NCBI GenBank assembly: GCA_040388375.1
Contig: JAZKBU010000002.1
Span: 124,001 to 188,000, forward strand
Length of the DNA: 64,000 nt
Direction of reading: 5' to 3'
DNA from: Bacteroidota bacterium
GTDB lineage: Bacteria; Bacteroidota; Bacteroidia; UKL13-3
Part shown: positions 29,101-37,512 of the stretch, in pieces
Layout of the letters: every line of letters starts with the position of its first letter
Position numbering within the stretch: the stretch's first letter is position 1
The notes under the pieces: model-generated
The model's database searches: none
Told to the model about the DNA's origin: nothing
What the model saw: only the letters and a program-made list of their open reading frames with translations
Made by a program: the position numbers and the translations under genes

Positions 29101-29719
29101 AACAGTATACAATATTACTGATTATGGTGATTTTGGTATTGCAAGTAGTGTTGTTGCAAATACTTTACCTGTTTCTTGGTTAAGCTTTAAAGCCAATAAA
29201 TTAGATAAAAACACTGCACAATTAGCTTGGTCAACAGCGCAAGAAATGAATAACAAAGGGTTTGAAATAGAAAGCAGTGTTGATGGCAGAAACTTTAACC
29301 GTATTGGTTTTGTTAAAGGTGCCGGTGTAAGTACTAAAGTAAACAACTATAGCTTTACTGATGCAGCTGTTAATAGCAACGTAGTATTTTACAGATTAAA
29401 ACAATTGGATTATGACGGTAAATTTAACTACTCAAATACTATTCAATTAGCTGATGCAATCAATGCTATTGATATGGCTGAAGTATCACCTAATCCATTT
29501 GACAATGAGTTAACGGTTAAATTAAATGCTACTTCAACCAAACCTGTTCAGGTGGATATTTACAATGCCGATGGTAAATTGGTTAATCAAAGAACTATGG
29601 ATGCCGTAATAGGTGCAAATAATTTCGCCATTGAAGGTGCAAATAATTTACCTAAAGGATTCTATATTTTAAAAGTAAACCAAAACGGAAATACCAAAAC
29701 ATTTAAATTAGTTAAATAA
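26156..29719 (+). CDS. Secreted multi-domain protein with T9SS type A sorting domain
   Basis: 1187 residues with a signal peptide ending in VYYSNAQ. The N-terminal ~250 residues are a beta-rich region (FSTNGFIKLGRD, VEYVYGNWTT). Residues ~278-385 are a CARDB/Ig-like module that resembles the one in the preceding gene (DASVKAIYTQGKTTLNYS). A second CARDB-like stretch occurs near 560-665. Residues ~668-845 resemble a MAM/jelly-roll adhesin domain (LDVEVSTDGGSTF, FVMIAFRSRSG). It ends with the same fibronectin-like module (FYRLKQLDYDGKFNYS) and type A sorting domain (NPFDNELTVKL, KGFYILKVNQNG) as its neighbour. It is probably secreted by the T9SS, with a binding or structural role inferred only from domain type. 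Confidence 0.9.
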   Translation: MKRTTTLKIFLAFLFVNFVYYSNAQLNYLPGGFTIAANSYVDLGTNGNVIPVANNDDAFSAPQPIGFTFNFNGAAYDSFVFSTNGFIKLGRDSASRHFLFTTFAQPPSNGVFTSATLPTPFASDSSMLFAMGQDLFGGSSTPEFRVFTDGFSGAQVCTIQWKNVKDKTQASTAGLYDTINFQIKLYESTNVVEYVYGNWTTTINQPLVRFAAVGIVGSSVINAAQNLHLVKGSTIGWTNTVANQGFYLNNAVNYRNPISTPAGPAPVSGTTFRFTPITANDASVKAIYTQGKTTLNYSISDSIRANISNNGVSTLTSVVVTLDITGAHSYTTTATIPSLGPGLSTNVSFAPFIPTNTGASVITVSVPTDDNNANNTLSNSYFVNNYEMSYRDTLLAHSGSNGITIPNFWGAKFFVSGDALLTTVRSFLVSNADAVGDTVCGMILDTLGNVIARSANRIVQASDQGTTMNFNIQVPIYVTNKSVIAGIAGSTAVNGLNYFLGTSQTENPFRTNNPFYFLTTGTALSNSTVGTFYALPGATGNQTTRLMMECHVRPIPQIEVGVTASSISTKYSVPTGVSIPFRAIVKNYGMQNRPAGIAVRYSVNNGPVIGPINTTTAIAHNDTTSVLFTGANAITFASAGTYTVKIFTSLVNDSLVANDTLIINYTASPRNTVPFRTSGATLTSNWTIDNASNVTTIWKTTSCVMPNGATNTSFYADNFNYVSNGRIVSTSAFNFTGVTNPTLYYSLAHAPKILSGDDTLDVEVSTDGGSTFTVVQTLTSQTSNPSLGTAAAQSSFFLPSSASQWRNATVDLSAYANNGFVMIAFRSRSGLGNSIFLNNINVLNPPSTNYQSVPSPTIYSSGIVTVNYNTSVGASNGVLAISAFNGSPVFSAASPVFATNTTATTNNTAIFTPDVISPSAWFTINYSGIGTGNLPSTAPFDLSISTTTIGGIQSIDSLYIVRRSESNGSWIALNTSRTSTLLTVYNITDYGDFGIASSVVANTLPVSWLSFKANKLDKNTAQLAWSTAQEMNNKGFEIESSVDGRNFNRIGFVKGAGVSTKVNNYSFTDAAVNSNVVFYRLKQLDYDGKFNYSNTIQLADAINAIDMAEVSPNPFDNELTVKLNATSTKPVQVDIYNADGKLVNQRTMDAVIGANNFAIEGANNLPKGFYILKVNQNGNTKTFKLVK

Positions 29720-29735
29720 TTTAAGTGAATAAAAG

Positions 29736-29771
29736 AAAAGGCCGCTTTGAAATTTCAAAGCGGCCTTTTTT
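29736..29771 (+). terminator. Terminator after the second tandem T9SS gene
   Basis: A perfect palindrome: 17-bp arms 29736-29752 and 29753-29769, followed by T. GC-rich core GGCCGC. Confidence 0.9.
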
Positions 29772-29809
29772 ATGTTTCATTATTTAACTGTAAAAGCATT
29801 TCGTTATAA

Positions 29810-29852
29810 AATAACAAAGGCTGTTTGAATGATTCAAACAGCCTTTGTTATT
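29810..29852 (-). terminator. Terminator after the YceI gene
   Basis: A perfect 20-bp stem (29810-29829 with 29833-29852) around a TGA loop, 17 bp past the YceI stop codon on the minus strand. The long stem could also act on transcripts coming from the plus side. Confidence 0.88.
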
Positions 29853-29868
29853 TTAATATTTCTCGGTT

Positions 29869-30402
29869 TTATGCTTGTTTTACCAATTGTATTTCAGCAT
29901 GTAATTTTACTTCGTTACTTACTAAAACACCTCCTGTTTCTAATGCAGCATTCCATGTTAAACCAAAATCTTCACGGTTAATTTTTCCACTTAACGAAAA
30001 ACCTGCTTTGTTGTTACCCCAAGGATCTTTTGATACGCCTCCGTACTCTACCTGTAAAGCTACTTTTTTAGTTACATCTTTAATGGTTAAGTCACCTTCT
30101 AATTTAAATGTATCTTCATCTTGTTTTACAAAATTGGTCGATTTAAATGTAATAGCAGGATACTTGTCTTTGTCAAAAAAGTCAGGCGATTGTAAGTGCT
30201 GGTCTCTTTGTTCGTTGTTGGTGTTAATAGATTTTGTTGCTGCTGAAAAATTAATTTTAGCTGTGGTAAAGTCTTCGCCCTCTGTTTCTGCATCTGCTGT
30301 AAACTCATTGAAAGAACCTGAAACATTGGTTAACATCATATGACGAACTTTAAATCCGATTTCGCTGTGTGTAGGGTCTAAGCCCCATTTTGTTGTGCTC
30401 AT
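29869..30402 (-). CDS. YceI family lipid-binding-like protein
   Basis: A 177-residue lipocalin-like YceI protein. Landmarks are STTKWGLDPTHSEIGFKVRH at the N-terminus, DQHLQSPDFFDKDKYPAITF near residue 65 and INREDFGLTWN near residue 147. YceI folds bind long polyisoprenoid or fatty chains. Unlike E. coli YceI, there is no signal peptide from this start and no in-frame upstream extension was evident, so this member may be cytoplasmic, which is common for Bacteroidota YceI paralogues. It lies 68 bp downstream of the hybrid kinase start, on the same strand as the DUF421 and kinase genes, with its own terminator. Confidence 0.93.
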   Translation of the reverse strand: MSTTKWGLDPTHSEIGFKVRHMMLTNVSGSFNEFTADAETEGEDFTTAKINFSAATKSINTNNEQRDQHLQSPDFFDKDKYPAITFKSTNFVKQDEDTFKLEGDLTIKDVTKKVALQVEYGGVSKDPWGNNKAGFSLSGKINREDFGLTWNAALETGGVLVSNEVKLHAEIQLVKQA

Positions 30403-30471
30403 AATTTTTTTAATTTTGATTCAAATTAAGGTTGTTTATTTTTATAAAAACATTGATGTAGTTCAATAAAT

Positions 30472-33400
30472 TTATATCGTTTCTAAAAGCAATTTCACTT
30501 CTTCATCTATCTGAACAAGCAGTTGTTCCAACTCCTGGTAGTTAAATTCTGTTTCGTGTTCTATTTTAACAACCAACTTACTTAACAAGGTAAATGAAGC
30601 GGATAACGCAATACCATTGTACTTATGAGCAGCTTTGGTTAAGGCATCCCAATTCCTGTTGTTTAAATGTCCTTTCAACTCCTTTACCAAACCAGATAAA
30701 CTTAGTTTTACCAGCTCCATAAACCCATTGTAAACTTCCTGATCGTTACCTAAACGCTGCATTAAATCTTTTTTGTAAAAATGTACGGTATTACTTAACT
30801 CCTGCTGGGTTACTTTTGATCTGTTGAGTAACCATTTATCAATCATTACCTCAACCGTTTCTTTAATTACAGGTTTACTGATATAATCGTCCATTCCTGC
30901 TTCAATACATTTTTCCTTCTCTCCTTTTACGGTACCCGCTGTTAATGCTATAATCGGAATACGTTTTTTTACTTCCAACAGGCGTATGGCTTTTGTTGCT
31001 TCGTACCCGTTCATATCGGGCATTTGCACATCCATAAAAACTATATCGGGCATTTCATTGGTATATATTTCAATGGCTTCGTTTCCATTTTTAGCTTCAA
31101 ATATTTGTGACTGTGGCAGCACATTATTGATTATTATTTTAGCTAAAAACATATTCACGGTATTATCATCGGCCACTAAAATTTTTAAATTAGGATATGC
31201 TTTTACTTCAACCTCTAAGGTTTTACTTTCAGATGTGGCTAATAGCTTATTGGTGTTTTTAGGACTCAACTTAGAAAGGGTATCGAACAACTGTTGTATT
31301 TTAATAGGTTTAACTATGCGTTGTGCAACGTTTAACTCTTTACAGGCTATATTAATCGTTTCATCATCGGACGAGCTGTAGAGCAAAATAATAGGCTGCT
31401 GCCCACCTTCTACATTTTTACTGTTTCTAATATTTCTGATTGTTTCTATACCATCCATTTCGGGCATATTAAAGTCCATCAGAATAGCATCGTATATTTT
31501 ACCTGAATCTATAAGCGCTACGGCTTGTTTACCACTCTCTGCCAAATCGGTTCCAATTTGTTTCATGGCTAACATATCCTGTAAAATTAAACGGTTATTG
31601 GTATTGTCATCTACCACCAGAATATTTTCAAAATAATCGAGGTTTTCCCATACTATAGGCTCTCCCCTCATGGCTTTAAACGTTACATCAAAGTAAAAAA
31701 CACTTCCTACACCAACTTCACTTTTCAACTGTAATTTACTATCCATTAAGGCCAGTAATTTGTTTGATATGGTTAAACCTAAACCTGTACCACCAAACCT
31801 GCGTGTAGTAGAGGCATCTTCCTGTGCAAATGCTTCAAATATTTTTTGTTGGTTAGCAGGTAAAATACCAATACCGGTATCTCTTACCGAAAACCTGAAT
31901 ACAATATCTCCATCTATTACTTTTGATAATGTTTCAACCTTTAATTCTATTTCGCCTTTCTGTGTAAATTTAATGGCATTGCCCAATAAGTTTACCAGTA
32001 CTTGCCTTAACCTTATTCCATCAGCCCAAATAAAACGAGGTACTTCGGGCGATATATTTAAAAGCATTTCCAGCTTTTTTTGATGGGCTTGAAAAGTAAC
32101 CACATCAGCCACTTGGTCGGCAATTTCCAGCAAATCTATTTTACTTAATTCTAACTCCAGCTTGCCTGCTTCTATCTTTGAAAAATCTAAAATATCGTTG
32201 ATAATATCGAGTAAAGAATTGGCGGACTGAAACACGGCCGACATGTATTGGTACTGCGTTACATCTAAATTTGTTTTCATTAACAAATCGGTAAAACCAA
32301 TTACACCATTTAAAGGTGTACGTATTTCGTGACTCATATTGGCCAAAAACTCTGACTTGGCTTTGCTCGCTTCTTCGGCCTGTTGTTTTGCTTTTATTAA
32401 CTCTTGTTGTTGGCCTTTTCGCTGGGTAATATCTCTGACTATAGCCTGAATTACTTTTTCTCCATCTAACTCTAGAGCTATTAAAAGCACTTCGGTTGGA
32501 AATTCCTCTCCTGTATCTAATCGTTTATGGCGCCATTCAAAACTGCATATATCTTTGGCTAAGGCCAGTTTCATATATCTGTTGGAAAGTTCTTTTGAAG
32601 GGCGGTCGTTTGCTTGAAACAATGGAGAAACATCATCCAGTGTCAGCTTGCAAAACTCTTCTACCGAAGGGCAGCCAAACATTTTTAAGGTAGTTATATT
32701 ACAATCAAAAAAACCTTTGCTATTGATTAACGCAACGGAATCGCTGGTTGAATTATACAAGGTTTTAAATTTAGATTCTGAACGCAATAAATCCTGCTCA
32801 GCCATTTTCAAATCAGTAATATCAACAGCTATTCCCAAAAAGCCAATAATATCACCATTGGTATTTTTTCGGGCTGTTATTACCAATTGAACAGGGAATG
32901 AAGAACCATCTTTTCTAAAATAAGTCCACTCCCTGGTTTCGTTCTGTCCTTGTTTGGCGTATTCATGAAATACATCAATGCCTTCTATAGGATAACCAAA
33001 TATTTGGGTTAACTCTTTACCTCGTGCTATTACTTCTTCTTCTTTGTGAATAATGGATGGTGTTGTTTTGCCAATTACTTCTTCGGCCTTATAACCCAAA
33101 AGGTTTTCAGCACCTGCATTAAAATGAGTTATGTATCCGTTTAAATCTGTACCAATAATGGAAACCTCTGTAGTTGCGGCCATTAAGGTATTCATTTGAA
33201 TATACATTTCGTCTGCCGCAATCCTACTTTCTTTTTCTCTCTGTATGTCTTGAAAAGTTCCAAATATTCTTACACAAATACCATCAACCATTTCCGGATT
33301 ACCAATGGCTTTTACCCATCTGTCGTTTCCTTTTGCTGTTACTATTTGTACTTCCTGTTCAAAGGCCTCCCCTTTTTCAATAGCATTTTTTACTAGCTGT

Positions 33401-34443
33401 GTTATTAGGTCTCGGCTTTTACCTTGCTTATAAAAATTAATTCCTTGTGCCAGCGTTGGTTCAAAGTCCGGGTCGGCTTCATGAATTTCTTTGGTAACCG
33501 GTGACCATGATATAGTTTGCTTTAACAAATCGGCTTCCCAACCCCCTACTCGTGCTACTCTGCTTGCTGTTTCAAGCATTTCTCGGATTTTCACCAATTC
33601 TTTTTCTGTTTCTATCTGTGGGGTAATATCCCTTGCTATGGCAAATAAATTTCCTGTTGAAGTATCAGGCGTAGCTACCCATTGAAAAAATTTAAATAAA
33701 CCTGATTTTGTTTTAAACCTGTTTACAAAATTGATTGTTTTAACTCCTTGTGATAAAGTTTCTATTTCGCGCAAGGTTGCTGCTATATCATCAGTATGTA
33801 TAAAGCTTAAAAATGAATTGGCCAGTAACTCTTCTTCGCTCCACTCTAGGGTTTTAACAAAAGCCGGGTTTATTTTTTTAAAATACCCGTCAAGGCCTGC
33901 CACACAAATCATATCTGTAGACAAGTTGAATAAACGTTCTAAATTATGTAATTCTATTTTTTCCTTACGCGATATAATTTGAGCTGTTACTTCTTTGGAT
34001 AAAATATCAAGTGCTTCTATCTGGTTTGGGGTTAATTTATTAGGCACTCTATCTATTACACATAGGGTTCCTAAAGCATAACCATCATTATCAATTAAAG
34101 GGTAACCGGCATAAAATCTTATATTAGGATCGCCTGTAACAAACGGATTATTAACAAAGCGTTTATCCTTTGTAGCATCTTCAACCTCCATTAAATCTTT
34201 ATCCATAATGGCATACTGGCAAAAGGATGTATTCCTGTCGGTAGACACAACATCTAAACCTATTTTCGATTTAATCCATTGGCGGTTTTCTTCAATTAAA
34301 GTTACCAATGAAATGGGTACGCCACATATTAATGAGGCCAATTTGGTCAATCTGTCAAACTCAATTTCGCTACCGGTATCTAATATATTATAACTCTTTA
34401 AAGCTTTGATTCGCTCCGTTTCGTTATGTGGAATAGGTTCCAT
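30472..34443 (-). CDS. Hybrid sensor histidine kinase: GAF, four PAS, HisKA, HATPase, two receivers, HPt
   Basis: 1323 residues without membrane segments, so a cytosolic sensor. Domains in order: GAF (~1-165, FDRLTKLASLICGVPISLVT), PAS domains (~165-275, ~285-400, ~405-555, ~555-680), HisKA with phospho-His in SHEIRTPLNG (~706), HATPase with N box LGNAIKF (~819), RDTGIGI and GGTGLGLTIS (~881), receiver 1 with Asp in LMDFNMPEMDG (~986), receiver 2 with Asp in FMDVQMPDMNG (~1137) and KP at its end, and a C-terminal HPt with His in AAHKYNG (~1271). All parts of a phosphorelay are on one chain; the output regulator is not next to it. The second PAS resembles one in the kinase at 53989-56811. Its signal is unknown. 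Confidence 0.94.
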   Translation of the reverse strand: MEPIPHNETERIKALKSYNILDTGSEIEFDRLTKLASLICGVPISLVTLIEENRQWIKSKIGLDVVSTDRNTSFCQYAIMDKDLMEVEDATKDKRFVNNPFVTGDPNIRFYAGYPLIDNDGYALGTLCVIDRVPNKLTPNQIEALDILSKEVTAQIISRKEKIELHNLERLFNLSTDMICVAGLDGYFKKINPAFVKTLEWSEEELLANSFLSFIHTDDIAATLREIETLSQGVKTINFVNRFKTKSGLFKFFQWVATPDTSTGNLFAIARDITPQIETEKELVKIREMLETASRVARVGGWEADLLKQTISWSPVTKEIHEADPDFEPTLAQGINFYKQGKSRDLITQLVKNAIEKGEAFEQEVQIVTAKGNDRWVKAIGNPEMVDGICVRIFGTFQDIQREKESRIAADEMYIQMNTLMAATTEVSIIGTDLNGYITHFNAGAENLLGYKAEEVIGKTTPSIIHKEEEVIARGKELTQIFGYPIEGIDVFHEYAKQGQNETREWTYFRKDGSSFPVQLVITARKNTNGDIIGFLGIAVDITDLKMAEQDLLRSESKFKTLYNSTSDSVALINSKGFFDCNITTLKMFGCPSVEEFCKLTLDDVSPLFQANDRPSKELSNRYMKLALAKDICSFEWRHKRLDTGEEFPTEVLLIALELDGEKVIQAIVRDITQRKGQQQELIKAKQQAEEASKAKSEFLANMSHEIRTPLNGVIGFTDLLMKTNLDVTQYQYMSAVFQSANSLLDIINDILDFSKIEAGKLELELSKIDLLEIADQVADVVTFQAHQKKLEMLLNISPEVPRFIWADGIRLRQVLVNLLGNAIKFTQKGEIELKVETLSKVIDGDIVFRFSVRDTGIGILPANQQKIFEAFAQEDASTTRRFGGTGLGLTISNKLLALMDSKLQLKSEVGVGSVFYFDVTFKAMRGEPIVWENLDYFENILVVDDNTNNRLILQDMLAMKQIGTDLAESGKQAVALIDSGKIYDAILMDFNMPEMDGIETIRNIRNSKNVEGGQQPIILLYSSSDDETINIACKELNVAQRIVKPIKIQQLFDTLSKLSPKNTNKLLATSESKTLEVEVKAYPNLKILVADDNTVNMFLAKIIINNVLPQSQIFEAKNGNEAIEIYTNEMPDIVFMDVQMPDMNGYEATKAIRLLEVKKRIPIIALTAGTVKGEKEKCIEAGMDDYISKPVIKETVEVMIDKWLLNRSKVTQQELSNTVHFYKKDLMQRLGNDQEVYNGFMELVKLSLSGLVKELKGHLNNRNWDALTKAAHKYNGIALSASFTLLSKLVVKIEHETEFNYQELEQLLVQIDEEVKLLLETI

Positions 34444-34718
34444 AAATTTTAAAATAATAAATGCAAATTATAGATTTAAAAACTGATTTAAGGGTTTATT
34501 CCACCAACTACTTAAACAAAATAACAACCGCTTAAACACTTTTTTAGCAATAATAGATAAAATTCAGTACTTATAAGCTAATAAATTTACTCTTTTCTAA
34601 AGGTATTGGGCTTGCGTAAACTGCCTATCAATTTTTTGTTAAGTAATGCAACATAAATGAATTAAGAAAACAGCAAATAATAAATAAAGCCACAAAACGG
34701 CCAATACAATATTGCTGC

Positions 34719-35234
34719 TTAATTCATGTTTCTATCGCCATATTTTTTAACGCGCTTGCGTTTATGTATTGTTTGGTTTTTTAACTCTTTTGATATAACG
34801 CTTATGCTTCCATCTTTTTCAAGCATAACCAACTCGGCCTGTTCTACCTTTTCTAAACCATGCTCACGTACCACTGCTTCTAACTCTTCCATGGTTAATT
34901 TCTGCGCCCTTAAATGGTCGGCATTTATAAAGCCTTTATACACCAACATAACGGGTTGGCCTTCTAAGATGTTACTAAACAACTTACTCCTGAACGAAAT
35001 AATTTTTATGAGGTAGTTTAATAAAAACAAAGTAAGGGCTGCCAATAAACCTCCCTGAAGTGAGGTATCTTCGCCTACCATAGCATTTTGCACGGCATTG
35101 CTTATTAATAAAATCAACACTAAATCGGTAATGCTTAACTGCGAAAGTTCTTTCTTGCCAAACAAGCGAATGGCTAAAATAATAAATACGTAAACTGCTA
35201 ATGAACGTAACACAATTTCAAGAAATGGATTCAT
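34719..35234 (-). CDS. DUF421 (YetF-like) membrane protein
   Basis: 171 residues. Three hydrophobic segments in the first ~85 residues (IVLRSLAVYVFIILAIRLFG, TDLVLILLISNAVQNAMVG, LLAALTLFLLNYLIKII) are followed by a soluble C-terminal domain with the DUF421/YetF pattern (LEGQPVMLVYKGFI, LRAQKLTMEELEAVVREHG). It sits in the cytoplasmic membrane. Function is undefined for most members; some Bacillus relatives are linked to spore germination or membrane homeostasis. It is separated by 275 bp from the kinase gene downstream, and diverges from an SDR. Confidence 0.92.
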   Translation of the reverse strand: MNPFLEIVLRSLAVYVFIILAIRLFGKKELSQLSITDLVLILLISNAVQNAMVGEDTSLQGGLLAALTLFLLNYLIKIISFRSKLFSNILEGQPVMLVYKGFINADHLRAQKLTMEELEAVVREHGLEKVEQAELVMLEKDGSISVISKELKNQTIHKRKRVKKYGDRNMN

Positions 35235-35335
35235 ATTAATTTATATTTTTAGGTATGGTACTTTTCAAAATGACATTTTTCAAATAGGATTATTACCATT
35301 TCTTACACTTATTTTGCAGCCCAAACATACATAAA

Positions 35336-36097
35336 ATGACAAATAAAATAGCATTTATAACCGGTGCTTCGGCAGGTATAGGAGAAGCAGTTGCACGCAA
35401 GCTTGCAGCGCAAGGATATAACTTAATTTTAAACGCCCGCAGAAAAGAAAAAATTGAAAATTTAGCTACTGAATTAACAGGTAGCTATGGAATAAAAACA
35501 TTGCCTTTGGTATTTGATGTAAGAAAGCATGATGAGGTAAAAACAGCTATTGAATCCCTACCCAACGATTGGAAAAATATTGATGTTTTAATAAACAATG
35601 CCGGTTTGGCAAGTGGCTTGGCTCCCATTTTTGAAGGCGATTTAACTGATTGGGAAGCCATGATTGACACTAACTTTAAAGGTTTACTGTACGTATCAAG
35701 ATATATTTTACCCATTATGAAAAACAATGCCAGTGGACACGTTATCAATATTGGTTCTATAGCCGCAAAAGAGGTTTATGCCAATGGCAATGTATACTGT
35801 GCTACCAAACACGCTGTAGACGCATTGAATAAAGCTATGCGTATTGAATTAGCTCCGTTCGGTGTTAAAGTTACAGCCATACATCCTGGTGCTGTTGAAA
35901 CTGAATTTTCTATTGTTCGTTTTCATGGTGATGAAGAAAAGGCAAAAAAAGTATACGAAGGTTTTGAAAACCTGATAGCTACTGATATAGCGGAAGCTAT
36001 TGAGTTTTGTATAAACCGTCCGTTTAGAGTAAACATTAATGAGCTGATAATTATGCCAACGGCACAACCAATAGCCTCTATTATAAACAGAAAATAA
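35336..36097 (+). CDS. SDR family oxidoreductase, YdfG-like
   Basis: A 253-residue classical SDR: TGASAGIGEA (residues 9-18), NARRKEK at the cofactor-specificity loop (favouring NADPH), NNAGLASG near residue 87, Ser in NIGSIAA and Tyr/Lys in VYCATKHAVDALN near residue 155. The C-terminal part (RVNINELIIMPTAQ) matches the YdfG/serine-3-dehydrogenase type that oxidises 3-hydroxy acids. It lies 89 bp upstream of an ABC permease, too far to prove co-transcription. Confidence 0.93.
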   Translation: MTNKIAFITGASAGIGEAVARKLAAQGYNLILNARRKEKIENLATELTGSYGIKTLPLVFDVRKHDEVKTAIESLPNDWKNIDVLINNAGLASGLAPIFEGDLTDWEAMIDTNFKGLLYVSRYILPIMKNNASGHVINIGSIAAKEVYANGNVYCATKHAVDALNKAMRIELAPFGVKVTAIHPGAVETEFSIVRFHGDEEKAKKVYEGFENLIATDIAEAIEFCINRPFRVNINELIIMPTAQPIASIINRK

Positions 36098-36157
36098 TAC
36101 GATAATTACTTTTTTATAAACGGCAAAATTTAGTGCTGTTTTTGTTGGGCATGTTGC

Positions 36158-36165
36158 TATGTTTG
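36158..36165 (+). promoter_or_regulatory. Possible -7 promoter element for the ABC permease gene
   Basis: TATGTTTG matches the Bacteroidota -7 consensus TAnnTTTG exactly and sits 21 bp before the ATG at 36187. A clear -33 TTTG at the right spacing was not found, so this is tentative. Confidence 0.3.
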
Positions 36166-36186
36166 CAACGCTAAAATGACTTATGA

Positions 36187-37512
36187 ATGAATAAAATTTT
36201 TTTAATTATAAAGCGTGAATTTCTGACACGCGTAAAAAAGAAATCATTTTTAGTAATGACTATTTTATCGCCATTACTTATCGTTTTGTTTTATGGCGTA
36301 ACTATTTACTTTAGTATTCATGGCCCCGGAGATGAAAATGTAAAAAACATTTTTGTAAACAGCAAAAACAGTTTAATCAAAAACAAACTTACTAGCAGCA
36401 AAATTTACAATTTTGAATATGGAAGTATTGAAACCAACACGGTTAACGATTTTCTTAAAACCAATAATACTTATTATGCAGTTTTAAGCATTCCTGATTC
36501 GTTTGGTATTGATTACCTTGACGACATTAAACTTACGGCCATTGACCAGCCCAGCATATCGCAGATAAATTACATTGAAAATGAATTAGAAAAGTATATT
36601 AAAAATGAACAACTCGCCAATTACAAAATTGACGAGAGCATTATTAATAAAATAAACGAAACTAAAATAAATGTAAACACCATTAAACTAAGTGCTGAAA
36701 GTGGTGTGGAGGAAAACAGCAACTCAAGTGCTGCTACTGCTTTGGGTATTGGTGGAGCTTTACTCATTTACCTGTTTATATTTTTATATGGTGTGATGGT
36801 TATGAAAGGCATCATTGAAGAAAAGACCAACCGTATTGTCGAAATTATTATATCGTCAGTAAGGCCTTTTCAATTAATGATGGGTAAAATTTTAGGAATA
36901 GCCAGTGTTGGCTTACTACAGTTCATTATTTGGGTAACACTTATTTTGCTAGCTACCCCTTTGGTAAGCTCATTATTAATGGGCAATAAAGCCCAAGAAT
37001 TGGCTACAGCAGCGGCAAGTATGCCTAATTCAATGCCTGCAAAAGCCATTAGTGGCAATGCCTTTTTAGACGGTTTACTTTCTTTTAATTACCCCTATTT
37101 AATTGCGGTGTTTATTTTTTATTTTTTGGCCGGCTATTTATTTTATGGTGCTTTATTTGCCGCTATTGGCAGCGCTGTAGACAACGAAACCGATACTCAA
37201 CAATTTATGTTACCTGTTACTATGCCTTTGTTATTTTCTATAGCATTGGCACAAGGTTTAGTATTAAATGCACCTAATGGTACAGCCGCATTCTGGCTTT
37301 CTATTATTCCATTTACTTCACCTATTGTTATGATGATTAGATTACCTTTTGGTGTACCTACCTGGGAACTGCTATTGTCAATGGGATTAATGATAGTTGG
37401 CTTTATGTTTACCGTATGGCTGGCCTCACGCATTTATAGAATTGGTATATTAACTTTTGGAAAAAAACCCACTTATAAAGAAATATGGAAGTGGATAAGA
37501 ATGAATAATTAA
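36187..37512 (+). CDS. ABC-2 type transporter permease (NatB-like)
   Basis: 441 residues. One N-terminal membrane helix follows the basic start IIKREFLTRVKKKSFLVM, then a ~150-residue extracytoplasmic domain, then five or six helices after residue ~180 (ALGIGGALLIYLFIFLYGVM, ILGIASVGLLQFIIWVTLIL, LLSMGLMIVGFMFTVWLASR). This is the layout of the NatB/YhaP ABC-2 exporters (Na+, drug or other export). Exporters of this kind need a separate ATPase; none is adjacent, so the ATPase must be encoded elsewhere. The stop codon directly abuts the ATG of the MFS gene, so the two are co-transcribed. Confidence 0.9.
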   Translation: MNKIFLIIKREFLTRVKKKSFLVMTILSPLLIVLFYGVTIYFSIHGPGDENVKNIFVNSKNSLIKNKLTSSKIYNFEYGSIETNTVNDFLKTNNTYYAVLSIPDSFGIDYLDDIKLTAIDQPSISQINYIENELEKYIKNEQLANYKIDESIINKINETKINVNTIKLSAESGVEENSNSSAATALGIGGALLIYLFIFLYGVMVMKGIIEEKTNRIVEIIISSVRPFQLMMGKILGIASVGLLQFIIWVTLILLATPLVSSLLMGNKAQELATAAASMPNSMPAKAISGNAFLDGLLSFNYPYLIAVFIFYFLAGYLFYGALFAAIGSAVDNETDTQQFMLPVTMPLLFSIALAQGLVLNAPNGTAAFWLSIIPFTSPIVMMIRLPFGVPTWELLLSMGLMIVGFMFTVWLASRIYRIGILTFGKKPTYKEIWKWIRMNN

